Shown: positions 45,561 through 56,958, numbered from the stretch's first letter. The stretch: 64,000 nt of DNA from Escallonia rubra (GCA_033065855.1 JAVXUO010000372.1:62001-126000); one strand, 5' to 3'. Numbers and translations: made by a program. The notes: generated by a model from the letters alone, not told the origin.

Positions 45561-45728
45561 TGTTAATGTAAAATTGTTATGTTAATATAGGTCCATAGGT
45601 CCTAGATAAGCTCATTCTGCTCTATAAATGGAGCTTTGTGTACACCATTTCGATCAATTACACCAAGAAATGCAAGATTACTCTCATTTCTACCGTGCTT
45701 CTCTCTTCCTCTCTAATATCCTGTAACA
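45561..45728 (+). repeat. 3' LTR (168 bp)
   Basis: Near-identical to the 5' LTR apart from one deletion; ends CTGTAACA next to TSD TCCCC. Confidence 0.9.
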
Positions 45729-45733
45729 TCCCC

Positions 45734-46600
45734 TATTAGAAAAATTCTCAATTCTCCCTTTGGAGCTTCGACTCTCACATAACGTCAACCCGCAGCACAC
45801 ACGCACACACACACACTTATGGCAGCTACCATGGTTGCCCCATCACGCATAGCACAAGCACAGCCATGGCAACCCTGTTGTTATCCCATCTCACCCCCAT
45901 ACCCACTTCTTCGGTAGCCACAAAACCCACGGAGAACCCTCAACCCAGTTCCCTCTTTGCCCCTTACACACCCGCACTACACGAAGCACACACCACACGG
46001 CTGCCTTGAAGCCCTTCTCTCACATAAAACACACATATACTGACCCATCTCCTACCCCTATACCCACTGCCTTCTCTCTCTCTCTCTTTTCTCTTCGACA
46101 CACCCACACATAGCAACCGGTCACACACGTAGACCCATTTACCAACACATGTTTTCTCACAACCACACACAACCACACACACCCATAACCCATCATGCAC
46201 ACACCATACTCGGCCATCATAAACCTCATGCCCACATGCACTACTTCACAGCCCCAACCCAAAAATTCTCACGAGTTCTCTCTCATGCCCCCCAACCCCT
46301 CAACCTGGTAAGAAGTAAAATCACAAGAAGGTTTAAAAAAAAAAGAAGCTTACCGGAAGAAATCCGAACGCCGGAAAAGTTTCTTTCACGTTCCTTCTCC
46401 GCCTTCGTTCCATGCTCTTTCTCTCTCTCCCTCAACCGTTTACAGAATGTATAGGAGGAGAATTAGGGTCGGTAGTGGCATCTTAGGTGAATATATATAA
46501 ACAAAACCCTACAAGGAAAAATGGCCAAAACACCCCTTATACTTCCGTTAATTATTCTCAATTTATCCGTAACTTCCTATTATTTCACAAAGGTCCAAAA
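45734..46600. repeat. CA-rich low-complexity DNA, right part
   Basis: Continuation of the tract at 42,080-42,834. A more complex part (46,320-46,520) includes a CT-rich leader-like stretch and AATATATATAAAC; no gene is recognised. Confidence 0.55.
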
Positions 46601-47023
46601 TGGTTATTTATGACGAAATAATGCACTAGGAATTTTTAACTGGTCATTATCTAACCCTGTTTCACTATTTGTCGCTAAAAGTGGCTACATAAAAATATCA
46701 ACGTTAATTAAAAAAATTTGTCGCAAAATTTTTTTAAAAATATTATTGACGCTAATTGTCACTGAAGACTTAAATCGATATCTCCTATAACTGCTATCAT
46801 TAATAACCAGTGACGTAACTTCAAAGACTGAAAGCTTGCTAAAACATTGGCTGCTGTTAACACTCAAGGGCTAAAATATGCATAACAATAACACGTCACG
46901 TGGTAGATCCTACCATGTAACGTGTTTGTGTCTAATATGTCATGCAATGCTACCGTAACTGGAAGACCACATATATTTTCAAAAAGAAAATTAACAAAGG
47001 ATTTTGAAGGAACTTTTGCTTAC

Positions 47024-47161
47024 CCGTCAGCTTCATTTTGCAGCTCCATCCCTGCCAAATCTGCAGCTCGTCTAAGTGCTTCCCTCCACCCTTGCACTTT
47101 TTTCATCAATTCCTTTCCGGTTTCTGTACCCTTTCCAGCTTTCTTCAATTCTTTTTCATAC
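47024..47161 (-). CDS. Last TIR exon of the TNL gene (46 codons)
   Basis: Bounded by an acceptor CAATTTCTAG at 47,162-47,163 and a donor GTAAGC at 47,023. It encodes YEKELKKAGKGTETG, then a VQGWREALRRAADLAG stretch and NEADG, the final helix of a plant TIR domain and the linker to NB-ARC (compare the common WRDAL-AANLSGW wording). It is open and splices in phase to the NB-ARC exon at 38,625. The first TIR exon, with the NADase catalytic glutamate region, is not found in the next 500 bases, where a partial copy of a TNL 3' part begins instead. The gene has lost its 5' end or has a distant one. Confidence 0.75.
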
Positions 47162-47459
47162 CTAGAAATTGCATGTTAAAAACTCTCTGAAGTTTAAAAG
47201 AAATAAGTGATAGTGTAACCACTTTTAATTACAAATATAATGGTAGTTGCTATTTAGCTCTATATGGCACCAACATGACTATTCTTCTACTCTAAGTGTT
47301 AAGTCAACTTTCATTTGGAATACTAGTTACTTGACAGCTTAAAACAAAAGCTTAAATAAGGCAAGTAAACAAACATGTATATTCAAATATCTCATAATAA
47401 TTGCATGCAGCCTAATAAAAAAAATTGTTATTTAATAACCGAAAGTTGTGAGTAATGCA
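47162..47459. other. AT-rich sequence where the first TIR exon would be expected
   Basis: No TIR motif (such as VFLSFRG or a TELD-like block) is seen. Confidence 0.5.
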
Positions 47460-48896
47460 AGTGAATTCATTGTTTAATATCTTACTTAAGTTAGTCGTGA
47501 TTAATTTTTGTACTAAAATTATTATGTATAGCCAAATAAAATAATTTTTATAAGATTAATATCTTTTTTGTGTCACGATACGTGATACGTATTAATAAAA
47601 TTTTTAAAACCTTATGATATACAATATTTTATAAATCGGCCCGAGCTTGATTCGGATTACTGGACTAGTTTACTAGTTAAATTGGTAAGAAGCTGGAAAA
47701 TCACACCTTTCCGGTTAAAAATCACACCTTGCCAAAGATGACTGAGCCAGTAAAGTCCTGGGCCCAATTGAAAGGCTGGTAGATCTCCACCAATGTTGTC
47801 ATAAGTAAAGTATCTGTTGTTATCATGCTCACCTTCTCCTCCTCGTTTCTGGTACACAAAGTTGAAGCCACACTCCTTTCCACGATGATGATTCCACAAA
47901 AACTTAAAGGAAATGGTCACCACATCCCCACTTTCCAATTGATTTCCAAACTTCCACCGGCTTAACCATGCCCAATCTTCCCCATCCTCCCCATATGCAG
48001 TGTATGTAGGGTCGTATCGCCACGTAAGATCCATGGTCTTATTCGCGATCTCGATATAACAACTTGTTTTCAGAAGGAAACCAGCTTATACATATACGCA
48101 ACAGATGTTCAAGCATCGGATTGTGAAATTGGCAAGTGAAGGATTTGGATTGTGCAATACGGAAGTTACCTGGATGGGTAACTTCCGTATTGCAGCCGTT
48201 AAATCAGAATAATAATCAACCTCTATATTTTTCAGAGATTCTACGTCACGCAATCCAAAGCTGTTGATTGTTTCCTTGTCAACTTCTCATATATCTTCTC
48301 TCTTGACATGACCTTCTACTTCAGCCAACTTTTTACAACCAACCTCTAGTAGTCCAAAGAAATTAGGCAGACCTTCAATGGATTGGAGCCTTGTACATTG
48401 GTCTAAACCAAGAACGGCAAGCCTATTTAAGCTTCTGATGCAATCTCGCAGGCTACGTATAGGATTATGGCCTAAATCTAACTTCGTCAATGAGGACAGG
48501 TTGCCAAGACTCTTCGGGAAAGAATCATCAGATAAGTTACAGTTTCGAAAACTTAAACGCACTATGGAGCTTCATAAAGAAACCAAAATGTTTCGTACAC
48601 TTCTCTCGTGCTTTGAAACCCATGGCTGAAAAAAGGTGCGCCATGATTTCACTTCCCCCGTCGCTCTGGGTAATGGTCTTAAGGAAAGGTTATTAGCTCA
48701 AAGCATGCTCAATGACTTCATCTTCCCCAATTCCACTGAAAGGTCAACCAGATTTGAGCAACCAGAGATGTTAAGTTATTGAAGAAAGTTTCGCAGACCA
48801 ATGTTGCTCGGAAGTTTTTTCAGACTTATGCAATCTTCAAGATCCAACAAATCAAGTCGCTTGAGGAATCCAATTGATTCACAAACTTCAAGCAAA
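47460..48896 (-). pseudogene. TNL 3'-part duplicate, unit A
   Basis: Carries LRRs (48,890-48,290: LGNLSSLTKLDLGHNPIRSL, RLAVLGLDQCTRLQSIEGLP) and the second half of a C-JID domain (48,034-47,657: WAWLSRWKFGNQLESGDVV, KECGFNFVYQK). The first half of the C-JID is deleted around 48,130. About 200 bases of downstream AT-rich flank are included. It matches 35,160-36,900 in gene content and is followed by tandem unit B, whose flanks start identically at 48,897. Confidence 0.85.
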
Positions 48897-49416
48897 CCCA
48901 TTGTTTAATATTTTACTTAATTTAGTCGTGATTAATTTATGTACTGAAATTATTATCTATAGCCAAATAAAATAATTTTTATGAGATTAAATCTTTTTTG
49001 TCTCACGATACGTGATACGTATTGATAAACTTTTTAAAACCTTATGATATATAATATTTTATAAACCGACCCGAGTTTGACTCGGGTTACTGGGCTAGTT
49101 TACTAGTTAAATCGGTAAGAAGCTGGAAAATCACACCTTTCCGGTTAAAAATCACACCTTGCCAAAGATGACTGAGACAGTAAAGTCCTGGGCGCAATTG
49201 AAAGGCTGGTAGATCTCCACCAATGTTGTCATAAGTAAAGTACGGAGTATCTATTATCGTGCTCACCTCCTCCTCCTTTCTCGTACACAAAGTTGAAGCC
49301 ACACTCCTTTCCACGATGATTATTCCACAAAAACTTAAAGGAAATGGTCACCACATCCCCACTTTCCAATTGATTTCCAAACTTCCACTGGCTTAACCAT
49401 GCCCAATCTTCCCCAT
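48897..49416 (-). pseudogene. TNL 3'-part duplicate, unit B, distal half
   Basis: Starts with the same ATTGTTTAATAT...TTAGTCGTGATTAATTT flank as unit A and holds the C-terminal half of the C-JID (WAWLSQWKFGNQLESGDVV, ECGFNFVYEK). It breaks at 49,416, exactly where the 14.2-kb LTR element begins, within the codons for GEDW. Continues at 63,583. Confidence 0.88.
49412..49416. repeat. TSD CCCAT, left
   Basis: Matches 63,578-63,582; unit A shows the uninterrupted site. Confidence 0.9.
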
Positions 49417-49875
49417 TGTTGTGGCCAAAAATTGACCGGGACCGAACGAGCGTCGGTTGGGACCAAACGAGCACGCGAGCAGACTTGCAAAGCACAACAC
49501 GAGCAAACGGTGACGCGTCGGGACTCTCGGAGGGGGCTCCGGCGGAGAATCTCCGATGCTTAAGTCAGTAAGCAATTTTGAGAGAGTATCTGAAAATATT
49601 ATAAATAGTCAGAACTTACCTTCTTCCCTTTTCCACTTTCATTTTATAGGAACGTATTAAAGGGTCGGTTACCTTTCCTTAATGGGGAGTTACTCCAATT
49701 AGTGGGAGGTTACCAAGATTTTAATGGACACTTATTGCTCATGATGAGATAGTGAGATAATGGCAAGGTGGGCAAGTGCCACTCCCACACCTCCAAGGAT
49801 CAAGGAGCAGTTTTGGTGCCACCTGAAGGTGACGAGTGTCACCTTCCCATTAGTGGGTATTTTTTACCCATATCA
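49417..49875 (-). repeat. LTR (left; 3' LTR in element orientation), 459 bp
   Basis: TGTTGTGGCC to TACCCATATCA. Visibly diverged from the right LTR by scattered transitions, implying an insertion of some age. Confidence 0.92.
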
Positions 49876-49919
49876 TTTGCCCCCCATTCCGTATTCTTTT
49901 GGGAGTAAGAATGCGGAAT

Positions 49920-50510
49920 CAAGATAATTGACTTAGCATCGAATTTTAAACATTATTAAAGGATGCTCTGCGTTAGGAATTTAAACCAAAGGTGATATCT
50001 TTCACTCATTGGTAGAGTGTAGAAACTTTTGGTATGGCAAAGGCGGGTTTATCTACCTGGTTTGTCGAATACTTTGCTTAGAAGGGCCCGTCTACTCGAT
50101 TGGCCGAGTAGAGGCCTTTAACATGCTCATCTATTCGGCTAGCTGAGTAGAGAGCAAGATAACAGGTTTTCTTGGTGGTCGAGTAGTCTTAAGGAGCTTG
50201 TCTGCTGGGCTGCGCAAGCAGAGAGACAGACCAATGTGCTCGTCGGCTCGGCCTAGTGAGCAAATGCTTAGGAGACTGAAGGTGCTCGTCTGTTCGGCTT
50301 GGCGAGATGAGACATTAATGTGCTTTGTCTTCTCTTCCTGGTGAGCGGAGGCTTAAAGGCTTTAAAGGTGCTCGTATGCTCGGCGTGGCGAGTAGAGGCT
50401 TAGAAGCTCTAAAGGTGCTTGTCTGTTCGGGATTCGCGAGCACAGACTGAGACCTAGAAGGGAGCTCGCATACTCGATTGGGCAAGTTGAGGCAGAGGAG
50501 TCTAATGTGC
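49920..50510. repeat. CTCGTCTACTCGGC tandem repeats, left of the CACTA element
   Basis: Units of about 45-60 bases contain GTGCTCGTCTACTCGGC followed by (C)GAGTAGAGGC, so each unit has short inverted arms (CTACTCGG/CGAGTAG). Continues at 56,959. Confidence 0.85.
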
Positions 50511-50534
50511 TTGCACTACAAGAAAACAGGCTTT

Positions 50535-50905
50535 TAGCGACGGGAAAATTCGTCGCTAAAAGCCCAAAATCCGTCGCTAAAAGAATTAGCGACGGATTCA
50601 CCGTCGCTAAAAATCCCTCGTATAAAAGCCCGTCACTAATAGTTTAGCGACGGAATTTTTAAATCCGTCGCTAAATATGTGATTTTTACCGACGGATTGA
50701 TTTTTCATTAGCGACGGATATTCCGTCGCTAATTATATTTTTAGAATTTTAATTTATTTTCTTTTTTGTCCAATTAGCGACGGATTAAATATTTTAGCGA
50801 CGGAATATTTCGTCGCTAAAAACTTATTTAGCGACGGAATATTCCGTCGCTAAATAACTGATTGAAAGGAATACTTTAGCGACGGAATAAATCCGTCGCC
50901 AAAAG
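50535..50905. repeat. CACTA subterminal motif cluster, left
   Basis: A dozen or more copies, in both orientations, of TTAGCGACGGA. By analogy with En/Spm these bind the TNPA/TNP1-type protein. Confidence 0.9.
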
Positions 50906-51155
50906 TCAAATTTTTTTTTTATTTTTCAATTACCTAGACCTGTAATACAATTTTCAATTCTCAACAACAACGCGCAATAATCAATACAGAAAGAAATATA
51001 TATAATCAATTATAAAAAATATTTATTATAAAAAAAACTCATACATGTACAAGCCGGGAACCGGATATAGCCGGTTAGGAGAGGGGAGAAGAGTACAAGC
51101 CGGGCGCGGGGGGCGGGGGGGGGGGAAGCTAGGAACGGGCACGGGAAGGGGCTCA

Positions 51156-52806
51156 TCAGGGGTTCCCGAGTCCCGGATCTGGATCCTGCTGATCCGGGGC
51201 CGGGGCGGTCGGTCCAGCAGTGCCCTGTTCCCTCATCATCCGGCACACCACTGTAGCAATGCGCTGGATCTCCTCGTCGTCCAACTGAGGCCGAGGAGCC
51301 GGTGTCTGTGGAGGGGCAGTAGGGGGTGAGGACGCTCCTATCACGGCACGAGGAGTCGTGCTAGGCAGGCCGCGTATGCGGCCTTTCGGCCGATTCACGA
51401 CATCCGGTGTATCCAGCCATCGCTTCAACCCCCCAGTACTCGCAGCCGTACTAGTGGACGCTGATGGCTGTCCGGACTGCTGCTCAGACCCCCTTAGCTG
51501 TTCATACGAGGCCTGCAAAAATAGTGGTTTAACGATATGTTAGGGCATTAATTAACGAAACAGACATTGAGGATAGAAAGAAAAAACATTAACTTAAATA
51601 AATTGACTCACATCGATCCGCCGGGCAATATCTGAAATATAGTCGCCCGCCTGGTGCATTCTGTCCTTGTCCTTCTTCCGCACGTACGTCTGAGTATAGG
51701 TCAGAGCTATGACCTCATCCTCCTCTAGATCCGGGTGCTCGACCGCGTTCATGTGTCCGACGATGTCGTGTGGCACCGACCCCCCCGTGTGCGTCGGATC
51801 TCTGTTCTGTCTGTTCTCAGCCCCGCTCTTACTCTTGGCGTCCCAACCTGGATCCGCAGCCCACCGATCTATCATCTCCCCCCATACACGGTGAGATATC
51901 CAATGTGGGGGATATTTCGTCATGTCCGTCATCGGGGCACCCGCGGGCAGCGCCTTCTTAGCCCGGTCCCGTGCATCGTGGAGCCATTGGCGGTAATTCT
52001 TGCCGATGTAGCCAAAGAAAGCCTGCTGCCCCAGTACCTGCTGCTCAGGCGTGTCAAACGTGAACCCCTCCTATAATGCATTCAATAACACAAATTAACA
52101 ACATAAAGCAAACTGTAATTTAACATTTACTAACGCTGAAAAAAATACTTCACCGTACCAGCCACTCCTCCCATAGGGCCTCCCTCGCAGCGGCATCCCA
52201 GTCCTTCCAGTACAGGCGTGGCTCGAAGAATCGGCCCTTCACAAGAACGCCGATCTTCGTCCTCGCCATATTCTCCAGGATCCTGCCAAAGAAGTAATTA
52301 AATTAATTGATACAGTTCAAATATAAATTAACACCCAAAAATTTTAAACATAAGGCATGAGGTGATATTTTTAGTACTTACAGGCCCTCCTGCGTGAGCG
52401 TAACTCTCTGTTTACGCTGGGGGTCGATGCGTACCCCGCGTGTCGGACCACGGCCTCATCGAGATCCTACAAAACACAGACATTAATACAGTTCAAATAT
52501 AAAGCTAGCGAAAATGTACGAAACACCGTTATCAACTATACCTGAGGTAGAACCCACGGAAGATGGAGAATGCACGCGCGTGTGGGATGAATCTGCGTCG
52601 GGCTGGGGCGACGGCTCGAGCTGGGGCTGGGGCGACGGCGATGGCTGGGGCGACGGTGACGGTGACGGCTGGGGCTGGGCCCCCGATGGCTGTCCGCGAT
52701 CACTCTGTGCCTCGTCATCAGTAGGCAATGACGAGGTGGGACTAACCGGGGAGGAAGCAGCTCGGCGTCCAGCCCGGCCACGAATAGCCCGTATCCTATC
52801 CATATC
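51156..52806 (-). CDS. CACTA TNP1-like DNA-binding protein (Transposase_24 type)
   Basis: Likely exons (minus strand): 52,806-52,541 (MDRIRAIRGRAGRR, then a PSPSPQPSPSPQPQ linker), 52,469-52,382 (GPTRGVRIDPQRKQRVTLT), about 52,283-52,155 (FFEPRLYWKDWD, AAREALWEEW), about 52,070-51,615 (FFGYIGKNYRQWLHDARDRA, PPHWISHRVWGEMIDRW, KSKSGAENRQNRDPTHTGGS) and 51,513-51,156 (ending GLGNP). The NR-x-HTGGS and W...W spacing match the plant Ptta/En/Spm transposase-associated domain. Family knowledge: this protein binds subterminal repeats and assists the TNP2 catalytic subunit. Splice edges are approximate except the 52,541 donor and 52,470 acceptor. All exons look open. Confidence 0.75.
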
Positions 52807-52878
52807 TGACTTCATATAGATTATATACAAAGACATTAACACGTGAAAAACAATAATTTAGGCATAAATCATCATCGG

Positions 52879-52883
<5 letters not shown>

Positions 52884-52942
<59 letters not shown>
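52884..52942. repeat. (AT)n microsatellite, about 59 bp
   Basis: Uninterrupted AT dinucleotides inside the CACTA element. Confidence 0.95.
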
Positions 52943-52945
<3 letters not shown>

Positions 52946-53025
52946 CGGATGTGCAAAAACACATCAATAAACACCAAGTTCTAAAATGTTACTACATTTT
53001 TCCCGTGATGTTACAACATTACAAG

Positions 53026-53406
53026 TCAATCATTTTCAGTTTGCGAATCATCTTCATCACTATCCTCGTCGCCCTCTTCTTCGTGGGACTCGTCGTCCTC
53101 TTCATCTTCTAATTCATCCTCTTCATCAGTAGACTCGGTCACATCATCTCCAACACTTTCAACATCTTCCGCGTCATCATCTACGACTTCTTCTCCCACA
53201 AGAAGTGTTGTTGGAAGAGAAAGATCGTCCTCCTCGTTGTTGACCTCAACAGGGAACAAGACACGTGGTTGGTCGGCTTGAAAGGAGTCTAGCTCACTGT
53301 CATATGTCACGGGCAATTTCTTGGACTTGATAGTTGTATACCAATGAGATTTGGGATTGGCGACGTCCTCCGCGTAAAAGACTTGTACAGCTTGACTAAC
53401 AAACAC
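53026..53406 (-). pseudogene. CACTA TNP2 transposase, C-terminal remnant (DUF4216 end)
   Basis: SQAVQVFYAEDVANPKSHWY resembles the end of the DUF4216 domain at the C-terminus of TNP2-type transposases. A hinge and a 50-residue Asp/Glu-rich tail to a stop at 53,026 follow. The DDE core and N-terminal zinc finger are missing; upstream sequence turns into GCTAATTAGGG repeats at about 53,460, so the deletion or replacement breakpoint lies there. Confidence 0.75.
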
Positions 53407-53459
53407 AAAGGGCTCGTCTGATGCAAGTCTTGACTTGACATTGACATCTACAATCCCTT

Positions 53460-54000
53460 GAGAGCTAACACGGGTTATGTTAGGGCTAATTAATGTTAAT
53501 GAGGGCTAGTTTCGGATAATTATAGCTAATTAGGGTTGATTATGACTAATTAGGGTTTAATTGTGCCGAGTAGTGATGATTAGTCCTAATTAGGGCTAAT
53601 TAGGCTTAATTGGGTTATGTTAGAGCTAATTAATGTTAATGAGGGCTAGTTTCAAATAATTATAGCTAATTAGGGTTGATTAGGACTAATTAGGGTTATT
53701 TAGTCCTAATTAGGGTTTTGATGGTGCCGAGTAGTGTTGATTAGTCCTAACTAGCGCTAATTAGGCGTAATTGGGTTATGTTAGTGCAAATTATGACTAA
53801 TTAGGCTAACTACAATCAATATGCGCATAATTGGGTTCATTTGGGCTAATTTGGGGTAATTACAGCTAATTTGAATTTCATGAGGTTCTTAGGGTTAATT
53901 AAAACTAATTAGGCTCGTTAGAGCTAATTAGGGTTAATTGATTTACTAAAATATTGTTAATCAGGACTAATTAGGGCTAATTATAGCCAGCGCTTGAGCC
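53460..54000. repeat. Degenerate GGGCTAATTA repeats
   Basis: Short words (TTAGGGCTAATTAGGGTT, GACTAATTAGG) recur irregularly every 10-25 bases with a longer-range repeat of about 130 bases near 53,470-53,600. No coding. Confidence 0.85.
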
Positions 54001-54099
54001 ACGATTAGATTCCAGGGGGTGCATGCTAAAAATGTCGCATTAACCTAACTAACCTAAATTTAATGCACATTCAACAACCTCAATTCCGACACCTCATAT

Positions 54100-54250
54100 A
54101 GGGTGTCGATATGGTGTCCGATACGTGTCTGACACCTCCGGACACGTGTCTGACACATACCGACACGTGTCCGACGCCTCCGGACACATGTCCGACGCCT
54201 CCGGACACGTGTCCGACGCCCACCGGCACGCACCTCCAGACACATCGGCA
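54100..54250. repeat. GACACGTGTCCGACGCCTCC repeats
   Basis: About seven units of roughly 20-24 bases, each with a CACGTGTC core. Confidence 0.85.
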
Positions 54251-54659
54251 TACGTTAATTTGTTTTTTAAATGTCGGACACCGTCGATCAGGCGTGGTGT
54301 CCGTGTCTGCGCTAACCAACAGGTATCTCAATCCAATTGGGTCCCATCCTCCGTCAACAATCTCAATTCTCAATTCTTAATTCTCAAATGCTCAATGCAA
54401 TAAAAATTAACAAAAATCACACATTCAATCGAATTGGGTCCCATCCTCCTTCAATAATCTCAATATCTCAAATGCTCAATGCACAATTAACAATCAAAAA
54501 TCATCAACTAACAACCTAAAATCATCAATTAACAACCTAAAATCACAGATCAATAATCACAATTCTCAAATGCACAATTAACAACTTAAAATTATGAAAC
54601 AAATTATCAATGTTCAAATGGGAAAAAATTGTTCAAAATGCACATATCCGGTGCGCTTG

Positions 54660-55810
54660 AATTATTTCAATTTAGGGTTCAATTAGTTTAATTTAGGGTT
54701 CGGTTCGATTAGGGCATTCAATTTAGGGTTCAATTACAGAAATTTAGGGTTCAATTAAGGGGTTCTATTGATTCAATTTAGGGTTCGGTTGATTTTGGGC
54801 ATTCAATTAGGGAGTTCAATTATTTCAATTTAGGGTTCGGTTGGATCAGGGCATTCAATTAGTTTAATTTAGGGTTCAATTCGATTAGGGCATTCAATTT
54901 AGGATTTAATTATGGTTCAATAACTTCAAATTAGGGTTCAATTAGGGGGTTTTATTAGTTGAATTTAGGGTTCGGTTGATTTGGGGCAATCAATTTAGGG
55001 TTCAATTAGTTCAATTTAAGGTTCGGTTGGATTAGGGCATTCAATTTAGGGTTCAATTAGGGGTCCAATTAGTTTAATTTAGGGTTCGATTCGATTAGGG
55101 CATTCAATTTAGGATTTAATTAGGGTTCAATTACTTCAATCTAAGGTTCAATTATGGGGTTCTATTAGTTCAATTTAGGGTTCGGTTGATTTGGGGCATT
55201 CAATTTAGGGTTCAATTAGTTCAATTTAGGGTTCGGTTGGATTATGGCATTCAATTTAGGGTTCAATTAGGGGTTCAATTACTTTAATTTAGGGTTCAAT
55301 TCGATTAGGGCATTCAATTTAGGGTTTAATTATGGTTCAATTACATCAATTTAGGGTTCAATTAGGGGATTCAATTGATTCAATTTAGGGTTCGGTTGAT
55401 TTGGGGTATTCAATTTAGGGTTTAAGTAGGGGGTTCAATTATTTCAATTTAGGGTTCGGTTGGATCAGGACATTCAATTAGGGGTTCAATTAGTTTAATT
55501 TAGGGTTCAATTCGATTAGGGCATTCAATTTAGGGTTTAATTAGGATTCAATTACTTCAATTTAGGGTTCAGTTAGGGGGTTCTATTAGTTCAATTTAGG
55601 GTTCGGTTGATTCGGGGCATTCAATTTAGGGTTCAATTAGGGGTTCAGTTAGTTTAATTTAGGGTTCGATTCGATTTGGGCATTCAATTTAGGATTTAAT
55701 TAGGCTTCAATAACTTCAATTTAGGGTTCAATTAGGGGGTTCTATTAGTTCAATTTAGGGTTCGATTGATTTGGGGCATTCAATTTAGGGTTCAATTAGT
55801 TCAATTTAGG
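54660..55810. repeat. TTTAGGGTTCAATTAGGG tandem repeats
   Basis: About 1.15 kb of degenerate units CAATTTAGGGTTCAATTAGG and CAATTTAGGGTTCGGTTGATT, forming higher-order blocks of about 200 bases (for example 54,880, 55,090 and 55,300). TTTAGGG, the plant telomere heptamer, occurs once in most units but never in head-to-tail telomeric form. Confidence 0.9.
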
Positions 55811-56289
55811 TATATGGGTATGTTTGCACCCGCTGAGTTAATTATGCTATGCTCACCTCCACCGCCCCCGATCCCATGGATCTTCTCCATCAGCCATAAA
55901 TTTGAAAAAGGCTTAAGTTGCAACTGGTTCCGAACAAGCTTGTTGACATAATATATCAGAAGCAGATATATTTTCCAATGTCTTTGTGCGCATCATTGTT
56001 TATGTTTTTACCATCTTTTTGTTAGATTTCAAGCCATGTCTAAATGTGCACTCGCGGGTAAACGAGCAAGTGTCAGAATTTTGTTCTTTTTGTTTTTTAA
56101 CCAGTTTTCATTTATTCATTAATCATGATAGTTCACATATATTTTCTAATTTCTGCTTCTTTCTATTTTACTACTGGCATATTACTTAGCTGTTATAGGA
56201 AGTTTTTATTTAGAGATAAATTAATAAATCAGTTCTAAACACTTCAAGTTAACAATAACAAGTAACAAATAGATAACAAAATCAAGCAA

Positions 56290-56690
56290 ATATAAAAATA
56301 GCAATAGTAGCATCAAGTCATAGCCATAGATTCGATTGTTAAGGTGACGGTAGAAGGCAATTAACAATTACGGATAGATGCACACAAGAACTTACCGGAG
56401 TTGGCCGAAGCTCAAAGATCTAGGCAGACTTCGCTAGATCAACCTGGTCGTTGAAGACTGGCCGTGACGGCCGCCGGAGGTGGCGCGACGTCGGGGGGAA
56501 GATAGGGGTGTCGCTGGGGTTGGGTTGCCGTAGAGGGGGTCGCCGGAGGTGGGATGCCGTAGAGGGGGTCGCCGGAGGTGGGTTGCCGTAGAGGGGGTCG
56601 CCGGAGGTGAGAACGCCGGTGGGTGAGAGAGAGAGAGAGAGAGAAACGGGAGAAAAAAAAAGAAAGAAAGCAGATCTGCGTATTAAGGAC
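56290..56690. repeat. GTAGAGGGGGTCGCCGGAGG tandem units near the CACTA right end
   Basis: Three units of about 38 bases at 56,520-56,610 flanked by GAGAGA tracts. Probably the promoter/leader side of the CACTA gene; no TNP2 start remains. Confidence 0.6.
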
Positions 56691-56696
56691 ATACCT

Positions 56697-56945
56697 ATAG
56701 CGACGGAATAAGTCCGTCGCTAATATTCCGTCGTTAAAACTTTCTAAATCTATTTAGCGACGGTTTTTCCGTCGTTAAAAGTTCGTTGGTAAAAATCCGT
56801 TGGCAAATTCTTTTACCGACGGAATGGTCCGTTGGTAAACTTTTTTAACGACGGATTTATACGGACGGTAAATACCGTCGTTGAATCAGTCTTTTAGTGA
56901 CGGAATACCTTCCGTCGCTAAAAGTCCGTCGCTAAAGCCATCTTT
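56697..56945. repeat. CACTA subterminal motif cluster, right
   Basis: TAGCGACGG/CCGTCGCTAA motifs in both orientations, mirrored to the left cluster. Several variants read GTTGGTAAA. Confidence 0.9.
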
Positions 56946-56958
56946 TCTTGTAGTGTTG

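Larger units (their letters stand above)
42840..45728 (+). mobile_element. 2.9-kb non-autonomous LTR retrotransposon
   Basis: The 5' LTR is 42,840-43,030 and the 3' LTR 45,561-45,728, both running TGTTAATGTAAAATTG (the first base is C in the left copy) to CCTGTAACA. TSD TCCCC flanks at 42,835-42,839 and 45,729-45,733. A primer-binding site TGGTATCAGAGCC (initiator tRNA-Met type) starts at 43,031. A purine tract, AAGTTTGAGGGGGA, ends at 45,560. The 2.5-kb interior has no gag or pol. It is CCACCA-rich and then has tandem units at 44,770-45,380. Mobilisation would need a helper; the PBS, short LTRs and size suggest a copia-related TRIM/LARD-like element. Confidence 0.92.
38626..47023 (-). other. 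8.4-kb repeat-filled intron of the TNL gene
   Basis: The donor ACGG|GTAAGC at 47,023 and acceptor TTTTTGCAG at 38,626 join in phase to give NEADG-HESKFIQ, exactly the TIR to NB-ARC junction of TNL proteins. The intron holds a MITE-like element, a Mutator-like relative, CA-rich low-complexity DNA and a 2.9-kb LTR element. Confidence 0.75.
50514..56955 (-). mobile_element. 6.4-kb CACTA (En/Spm) element, transposase largely deleted
   Basis: The ends are CACTACAAGAAAACAGGC and the inverse TCTTTTCTTGTAGTG, with a 3-bp TSD TTG at 50,511-50,513 and 56,956-56,958. Subterminal TTTAGCGACGGA/TCCGTCGCTAAA motifs cluster at 50,535-50,905 and 56,697-56,945. On the minus strand there is a TNP1-like gene (51,156-52,806) and only the C-terminal tail of a TNP2-like transposase (53,026-53,406). 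The region where TNP2 should be is taken by degenerate repeats (53,460-55,810). The element should be unable to move without help. Confidence 0.95.

Noticed and set aside
52514..52819. + strand 101-codon Gly/Trp/Asp repeat protein
   Set aside because: Antisense of the proline-rich linker in exon 1 of the TNP1-like gene.
54660..55810. Interstitial telomere tract
   Set aside because: TTTAGGG is present but separated by other sequence; no head-to-tail TTTAGGG runs, and it lies within a CACTA element.
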